Source of the DNA: Amoebophrya sp. AT5.2
Taxonomy: Eukaryota > Sar > Dinophyceae > Syndiniales > Amoebophryaceae
Direction: 5' to 3'
Assembly (NCBI GenBank): GCA_005223375.1
Contig: RXOD01004509.1
Location: 1 to 21,238 of the forward strand
DNA length: 21,238 bases
Below are positions 16,290 to 21,238 of this stretch, one piece after another; the stretch's first letter is position 1; every line of letters begins with the position of its first letter. The notes under the pieces are model-generated. The model worked only from the letters and a program-made list of their open reading frames with translations, did no database searches and was not told where the DNA came from. A program made the translations under genes and the position numbers.

Positions 16290-16782
16290 CTAGAGGTGGC
16301 AAGCGAAAATCCATGATGGGCCGATATCTTCGGGTGTTATTTTTTGATCGATTGCAGCCCTTGACGCAACGTACGAGTGGAACTGAAGCGCCACTTGATG
16401 AGCCCTGGCCTCTTTCTTTTGTTTGTCGGACCTAACGGTGTCTGTGCCAGCGTGGCCTAAGACCTGGTCCCACGCCCGTTCCGCTTCCGCGACCGCCATG
16501 CTCCGCTCCGCGGTCATCAACAGTTGCATGGTTCGATCAGAGTTCTCGTCGGCGTCGCTGCAGAGTCGGCGGGCGCGCTCGAACAACCTGCTGCTCACGA
16601 GATTGCTCACCGAAGACAAGGAAAAGGAATGAGGTTGGGCGGAGGCGAGAAGTGCGTGCGAAACGTCGCGTTAGAAGAGGTCTACGATACGGCATCCATT
16701 CCGTCCTGGACTCCTTGTAACCACCACTGTTCGAGTAAATCCGCGCTGAGCAGTTTTTGCGGGCGCCCACACACACAGCTAC
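16290..16782 (-). CDS. Two 3' exons of a helical protein, 5' end not found
   Basis: Exon a is 16782-16691, behind an acceptor CCTACCTAG|GTAGCT. Exon b is 16587-16290, behind GAGCAGCAG|GTTG. The 103-base intron starts GTATCG and the phase-2 junction fits. Exon b encodes a clear helical segment (LFERARRLCSDADENSDRTM, then AVAEAERAWDQVLGHAG) and ends IGPSWIFACHL before TAG. No ATG exists between 16783 and the kinase-like gene's stop at 17104. Exon a could therefore be spliced to the kinase-like gene: a GTTGCG at 17118 and the 16782 acceptor would join in phase 0. In that case this is the C-terminal part of that protein. Confidence 0.5.
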
Positions 16783-17103
16783 CTAGGTAGGTTGAACCCG
16801 GACCAGGGCCCGCAGACCGCAGGAGAGGAGGACGCTGATCCACGCCACCTTGCCGGGGCAAAAGCCGCGCCTGAAGCAGGCAATGCGCGTAAGTGGCTCG
16901 CAGGGTGTCGTGGGGACGACAGGGTGCAAAAACGGGGGTACGTTGGGACCCCCGGACCCGGCAAAAATGAACGTTCAAGCCCGGGCCCTAACGGGTTGCA
17001 ACGGACTAAACTTTCACGCTAGATTGGAAGCTAATAGAAAATAAAGGTCAGGACGAGCTGCAGGAGTGGAGTGATTGCCAGAGTGTTGATTATTATTCAG
17101 GCC
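16783..17103. other. Spacer or long intron between the helical exons and the kinase-like gene
   Basis: No ATG occurs on the minus strand here. All three minus frames read as Pro/Arg/Ser-rich sequence or hit stops. A pyrimidine-rich stretch ending TTTTCTATTAG (minus strand, about 17032) could be an acceptor, but the following frames close quickly. The plus strand has AATAAA near 17038. Confidence 0.35.
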
Positions 17104-18201
17104 CTAATCAAACGCAACCAATTGCAATTCTACACCGCCTGTGCGGCGTTTGGAAATGCCGAAGTTCTGGGCCACGAGGTCTCCGTGCAGGATGCCGCCC
17201 TGGTGGAGCGAGTCGCAAATCTCGGCTTGGAGGTGCGTCCAATGCAGGTTTTATATCACTCAGAACTTTAAATCGGACCCCGAGAATGCGTTTCTGATGC
17301 ACACGCGATTGTCTGACCCAGAAAGAGATGTCCCTAACCAACCAAAATGAGAGCTGCCTCCCTGGAGCTGCAGTGCGGTGTCTAAACTTACAATCTAGTC
17401 TGTCCGCTTGAGACCCAGTGGGGCCTGGCCACTGCACGGCGCAAACCGATGCAGGAGGGCCGAACGATGGATTGAGCCTAGGCTGAAGTGTCTGATAGAT
17501 TCTTGGGAAGCTGCATTTGATGCGCTCGTAATTGCCGACGCGAGCAAGGAAGGTTGTGCGGGATGCTGGATTGCGATCGTGGCTGCTTTTGCCAAGCAGC
17601 GAAGCACACGCCGGTAGATTGGTTGCAGTCAGGCGCTCCATGATAATGACGCCGTAGTACTTGTATTCCGTAACCATTTGCACAGTTGCGAAGGATTGTC
17701 CGTAGGCCCGTGGTCCTGAGCTGCCCGCGCTCGCTTCCTGGCACTGCTGCTTTTGTACCGTGCGCGCCGCGCGCATCTCGTTCGCGAACCGCGCCGCCAT
17801 GTCCTCCACGAGCTGCCTATGGGAGCCGCGAAACAATCCTGGTAGTGCTTCTGTAAGGGCGTCTTTGACGCCGTTGCGCTCCAGCCTTGCAACGTACGCT
17901 GCGTTCGAGGCCTCAAGCGCTTGTAGGACGGAATCCATTGTCATCGCGCGCTGGATCGTTTCATGGGTTTTCTTGATCTCCGCCGGCTGAAAGAAGAAAT
18001 CCGCGAAGCTCGGATGCATCGGGACCTTGACCACGTACAACGCTGCAAATGCCACGAAGCAAGACGCTTCCCCGTCGAGGCAGCTGCCCGCGTGCTCCAG
18101 AACCCGCTCCAACCGCATGCCGGGCAGTGTTTCTGCCTTATGGACGGGCGCTCTCTCTTTAGGCAGCCACTTTGCGTTGTTCCGCGTGAATATATGTCGA
18201 C
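17104..18201 (-). CDS. Protein-kinase-fold gene with degenerate DFG site
   Basis: The coding frame can begin at 18201, after AAGTAG|GTCGAC; the first ATG is 18118. Counting from that Met, a beta-3 strand with the Lys reads LYVVKVPMHP (about 28-35), long helices follow, and the beta-5/hinge reads KYYGVIIMERL (153-163). A consensus donor GTAAGT at 17391 and the acceptor CCAAG at 17226 remove 166 bases. The frame then continues EICDSLHQGGILHGDLVAQN, which is helix E and a catalytic loop with His-Gly-Asp and Asn kept. The following strand ends LQLVAFD and TAG, so the usual Asp of DFG is Ala and no activation loop or C-lobe follows. The region between 17600 and 17392 is weakly protein-like and may hide another intron. 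Active kinase, pseudokinase or a gene continuing to 16290 all remain open. Confidence 0.6.
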
Positions 18202-18298
18202 CTACTTACCTACCTACCGACCTACGAGGTCCCGTATTTGCACTGTGATTGAAAATATTATCAACCCTTGTACTAGGGTAGGTGGATGAGGCAACAAT

Positions 18299-18586
18299 AT
18301 GGGTCATGAATTTAGAGAGGTCTGGCTCTGTCGAGTACTTCTGCGAACGAGTGATCACGACCAATTCCAAGCTCACGCAAAGCATAAAACGCCGAGACGA
18401 GGTGCGATCTCGCTCCGGAAAGGAGACAGCTCTCTAGTACTAGCGCTCCAGCTCGAGCTCGACAGCGACTGCGACACCGTTGCTTGTTTCTCTCCGTCAG
18501 GGCCAGCGGTAAACACAGTGATTGAACTCAAAGTTGTAGAAAAAGCAACAACTACGCTCACGGGTAACATCTTGCAAAATAAATAA
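18299..18586 (+). CDS. Small ORF, strand uncertain
   Basis: The plus strand has ATG 18299 to TAA 18586 (95 residues). The second half shows beta-like alternation (SLVLALQLELDSDCDTVA, then AVNTVIELKVVEKATTT), and AATAAA overlaps the stop. The minus strand is open through the same bases from ATG 18621 to 18373 (82 residues, Ser/Thr-rich). The minus strand would match the gene array, but the plus frame looks more protein-like. No family is recognised. Confidence 0.27.
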   Translation: MGHEFREVWLCRVLLRTSDHDQFQAHAKHKTPRRGAISLRKGDSSLVLALQLELDSDCDTVACFSPSGPAVNTVIELKVVEKATTTLTGNILQNK

Positions 18587-18670
18587 AGCTCCTTCAATCT
18601 GGGCGGAAGATATCTCTCCATTTATCAACCCCAATCATTTGCGTTGATCAACACCCTTGCGCCGCACAGC

Positions 18671-20128
18671 TCATTCCTGGTGCCACTCTGGGAGAGAAGC
18701 CGCGACCAATTGGTCCTGAAGCCGATACCTTCCCTTCACCTTCACCCCACCTCGGGCGACGCGTGCGGTGTTGTTGGCCTCCTCCAACAGCCGTGTTGCC
18801 TCCCGGGGCCAGTCAAAGAGGAGTGACCTCCACTCCCCCGCGAACTTGACCTGTCGGTGCATTGACGTGAGGATAACGCGAATCCAGCTCAGTAGAAGCC
18901 GCAGCTCTGAAGATCTCATGTTGCAGACGAAGCGATATTGAACGCAATGTACAAAAAGATACCAACAAGGCTACCGATGCTTCTGGGGATCATGATGATG
19001 ATGATGATGATGATGATGATTGCCTAGTACCAACAGCTCGGTGCTCTCGCGAGTTCCGACTTCCTGCCGCTGGAACACCTCCCGGATTGGCCTCTCTTGC
19101 GTGGCCTTCCGGATATCTGCTCCCACCATCTGCAGAAGCGCACAGAGAAGCGAAACCAGTGCGGCTGGAGGTCCGATGGCGTCGTCCGCGTGCCGCTCGT
19201 CTTGCTCGATGAACCAGGGCACCACAGTCTCGGCGTGGCACTTAAAGCCCAGGAACATCACGAATCCGTAGTGGTGCACGAACGGCGAAGCCACTGTCTC
19301 GATAAGCACGTCCTTGGGTAGGTACCGCTCGAGCGCAGCCGCCACTTCCCGCTGGTGCCGGAACTCAGTCAATGCCCAGCGCAGAATGCGGGGCAGCACG
19401 TCAAGCATCGGCGGCTCCTCGGCGATCGATCCGCAACCGGTGTGGGCGGCCTCCATCCGCTGCCAGAACGGTAGCAACGTCTTCGCGGCCTCTCCGACAA
19501 TGCCCGCGGCTAGCATGCAGCCGGCGAATTTGTCAGCGTAGTGCAGCAGCCAGGAGGCGGCCACGTAGTGCATGCCTGTACGGTAGCCCCATGGGAGCTG
19601 GGCACAGACGTTCCGCAGCAGCTCGGGCAAATTCTGCACGACGAAGGCGGGCACGTCCTCGCGATGCTCCTCCCGGAACTCTTCGCAGTCCTGCGCGATT
19701 TTCGCGTTCATGTCCGCCGCACTGCCGACGTCGTCGCGCTGCACCACTGCAGGCTCTCCACATCGTCGTCGTGCTGCGTCAGGTTCTCCACTCGGGCTGT
19801 TCGCGAACGCGGCCAAGACCCGCTGCCGCTTTAACGACCCCCCGGCCAAATTCTCGCGAAGGTTCGCGCTCTGCGCGTTATAGGCTTGGACCTTCTCCAG
19901 AACATGCTGCTGCGCTTTCAGCGTCTCCTTCTGCGTTTCCAGCTTCGCCTTCTCCTCCTCTATTTCTTTCAGTTTCTGTTGATTGTCCGCGTATTGCTGG
20001 TGCTGCAAAGCCCGCTGCTGCCTGTACAACGGTGTCTCCACAGGGTCGGCAGCCGACGGAGAGAAGTCGCGATGAACTCGCGTTATCTCTCCGTCGGCTT
20101 TCTGGACGAAGAGAGACGAGGCCGACAT
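18671..20128 (-). CDS. Two-exon coiled-coil and helical-domain protein
   Basis: Exon 1 starts at ATG 20128 (AACAATGTCGG). It encodes a coiled coil at about residues 35-85 (QQKLKEIEEEKAKLETQKET), a basic motif SLKRQRVLAAFANS near 98-111, and a helical domain from about 140 to 350 with aromatic and Cys residues (LPWGYRTGMHYVAASWLLHY). The frame stays open to 18971 through a nine-His run. However, a GTACTA donor at 19030 and an acceptor CACCGACAG|GTC at 18851 remove 180 bases in phase 0. The second exon then continues VKFAGEWRSLLFDWPREATR to TGA 18671, giving 425 residues. I prefer the spliced form because its C-terminus looks like protein. The alternative is two genes, with ATG 18919 starting an 82-residue one. 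No family is recognised. Confidence 0.7.
18991..19020. repeat. Trinucleotide (ATG)n microsatellite
   Basis: About ten ATG units on the plus strand. Read on the minus strand it encodes nine His if the frame is unspliced. In the preferred gene model it is inside the intron 18851-19030, close to its 5' end. Confidence 0.9.
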
Positions 20129-20686
20129 TGTTTTTCTATCCGAAGTTTACCTTCTTCGCCTATAGAAAAGTCGGCTTTTGTTTGTCGAGGTTGATGCGAC
20201 TATCCCTCGGCCATCTTTCCCTCCCTCTCGGGTCTCGGGCAAATAAGCAGCGAGCGAAGCATGTTTAGGTCGTGCTCTTATATGTAATTTTGGAGGGCAG
20301 ATAGATGACTCACTGTCTCTGTCGGCGTTAGTAACTCTTGCGAGGAGACTCAATCGAAAGACGATCACCAAGAGGTGGAAACGAAAACTGCGACGAGGCG
20401 ATACAACGATCATGACGCACGAGGCAGAAGTCTGATAGGTTGCGATCGGCGGCGCTCCAATCTCTCGCTTCCCCCCTCACGACTATTTTTGCAGGATTGC
20501 TTTCTCAAACACAGGGGATCCACTACGCAGACGGGCCTGCGGCCAAGTTCCAGAGGGTGCTTTGATAGCTGGCGTTTACCGAATCGTGGCGCAGGAGCGA
20601 CCTCCATAGCTGAGTTTTCATGCAAGCGCAGAGCAGTTGTCCTAGAAGCAGCCGGTCAAGAACAAGATCGATCTACCACACGCCAT
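20129..20686. other. Interval between two minus-strand genes
   Basis: The sequence upstream of ATG 20128 is AT-richer, with a TATA-like CATATAAGAG on the minus strand near 20275. A minus frame from ATG 20607 to 20410 encodes a basic peptide (MEVAPAPRFGKRQLSKHPLE) and could be a small exon, but nothing supports it strongly. The long plus frame over 20375-21172 is the antisense of the CPW-WPC gene. Confidence 0.35.
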
Positions 20687-20713
20687 TCACCACACGCCAT
20701 TGGTGCACATGGC
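20687..20713. repeat. Tandem 13-14-bp duplication at the CPW-WPC stop
   Basis: On the minus strand AATGGCGTGTGGTG is followed immediately by AATGGCGTGTGGTA. The first copy carries the last codons and the TGA stop of the CPW-WPC frame. The duplicated unit spans roughly 20673-20700. Confidence 0.8.
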
Positions 20714-21238
20714 CGCCCAGCTCGCCTTCTGCTCATCGCTGAAACCAGCAAAGTTGGTCGTTGGCGAACAGATTCCGGAATACTCCGCCGGCGCCTCGCA
20801 GCCTGCAGCCGTAGAAGTCCACCCACTTGGGCACGCCGACGCGTAGCTCGCCGAAGTCGAGACACACGGCCAGGTCGCGCCACAACGCCAGGCCCAGTCG
20901 TCCTTGGCCGCGTTGTTCATCGCACTGAAGTTCCGCACACCGCAAAAGCCGCCGTAAGACGCGGAAGGCGCGCACCCGGCAGCCACCTCGTCAAATCCCA
21001 CGGGGCAGCCCTCATACAGCTTTGCACACCCGCCTGCGTACAGTTGCTTGCGAACCGCAAGGTGCACAGCGACGAAAGCATCCTTCTTCAAAGCATCCAA
21101 CGCCATGGAGCTGCTCACCGCTTCAGCCAAGGCCGCAGTTCCAGCGGCGACAGCGGCCGACTCATTTGCTGACGCGTCTCCGATGGATTGCTTGTAGGCG
21201 GAGGAGCTAGTCGCGCTGGATAGAACCTGGGCCAACTT
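20687..21238 (-). CDS. CPW-WPC family secreted/surface protein, partial
   Basis: The frame is open to the right edge, so the N-terminus is outside the window. After an Ala/Ser-rich helical stretch, residues about 68-122 form a complete CPW-WPC domain: CAKLYEGCPVGF, GC-x2-P-x2-Y-x-G-x-C, a Phe and Lys/Trp in the middle, then C-x3-WPC. A second domain begins with ACPSGWTSTAAGCEAPAEY. It keeps all expected Cys up to C-x3-W, but a TGA directly follows that Trp, so the final Pro-Cys is missing. CPW-WPC proteins are Cys-rich extracellular proteins of alveolates; in Plasmodium several occur on the ookinete surface. Export here is inferred from family only, as no signal peptide is in view. The gene may continue in another exon: GTG|GTGAAT at the end would be a phase-2 donor. 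Confidence 0.85.
   Translation of the reverse strand, partial: KLAQVLSSATSSSAYKQSIGDASANESAAVAAGTAALAEAVSSSMALDALKKDAFVAVHLAVRKQLYAGGCAKLYEGCPVGFDEVAAGCAPSASYGGFCGVRNFSAMNNAAKDDWAWRCGATWPCVSTSASYASACPSGWTSTAAGCEAPAEYSGICSPTTNFAGFSDEQKASWAAMCTNGVW

Noticed and set aside
18204..18228. CCTA-rich short repeat that could be telomere-like
   Set aside because: The unit is a degenerate tetranucleotide, not a TTTAGGG or TTAGGG type repeat, and sits just at a likely splice acceptor.
18971..19020. Natural C-terminal His tag
   Set aside because: A frame-preserving intron around it gives a more protein-like C-terminus; the His run is better explained as an intronic microsatellite.
19372..20268. 298-residue Arg/Pro/Ala-rich plus-strand frame
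   Set aside because: It is antisense to the coiled-coil gene and has a composition typical of GC-driven chance frames.
20375..21172. 265-residue plus-strand frame
   Set aside because: It is antisense to the CPW-WPC gene, whose cysteine pattern is decisive for the minus strand.

Overview
The window looks like nuclear DNA of a GC-rich, gene-dense alveolate protist, most plausibly a dinoflagellate relative such as a syndinian parasite, although no species marker is present. The evidence is as follows. A CPW-WPC cysteine-rich protein, a family known from alveolates, runs off the right edge. Open frames can be joined into genes by short GT-AG introns, mostly 35 to 260 bases, often with good pyrimidine tracts. 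Most well-supported genes lie head-to-tail on the minus strand, as in dinoflagellate unidirectional arrays. No bacterial operon signals, tRNA, rRNA, CRISPR array or intact transposase was seen.

Right part (about 13.1 to 21.2 kb), read leftward on the minus strand. First comes the partial CPW-WPC gene. Next is a two-exon coiled-coil/helical protein whose apparent C-terminal polyhistidine tail is probably an intronic microsatellite. Then come a split protein-kinase-fold gene with a degenerate DFG site, a small helical protein gene, a 68-residue ORF, a four-exon gene with four imperfect 50-residue repeats plus a basic nuclear-type motif, and a short gene with a strong hairpin next to its start codon. 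One small two-exon gene is on the plus strand.

Centre (about 6.0 to 12.3 kb). Two long intronless or nearly intronless low-complexity genes (1150 and 330 residues) carry basic nuclear-localisation-like motifs. The larger begins with a compact domain resembling AP2-type DNA-binding domains and has a tryptophan-rich module near its C-terminus. A third gene (6018 to 7023) has another tryptophan-rich segment.

Left part (1 to 6.0 kb). Coding evidence is fragmented. Several exons can be supported on the minus strand between 3.06 and 5.6 kb, and two segments there occur as diverged tandem duplicates. Plus-strand exons are weaker and lie before 3 kb. Strand choice is uncertain for several short frames because both strands are open.

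Most proteins are not recognisable. The common theme of basic nuclear-type motifs, low complexity and an AP2-like fold suggests nuclear or regulatory proteins, but that is inference. The most unusual overall pattern is at the splice sites: most predicted 3' sites are AG followed by GT. Where the partner donor is known, the intron is flanked by a short direct repeat and its register is ambiguous.
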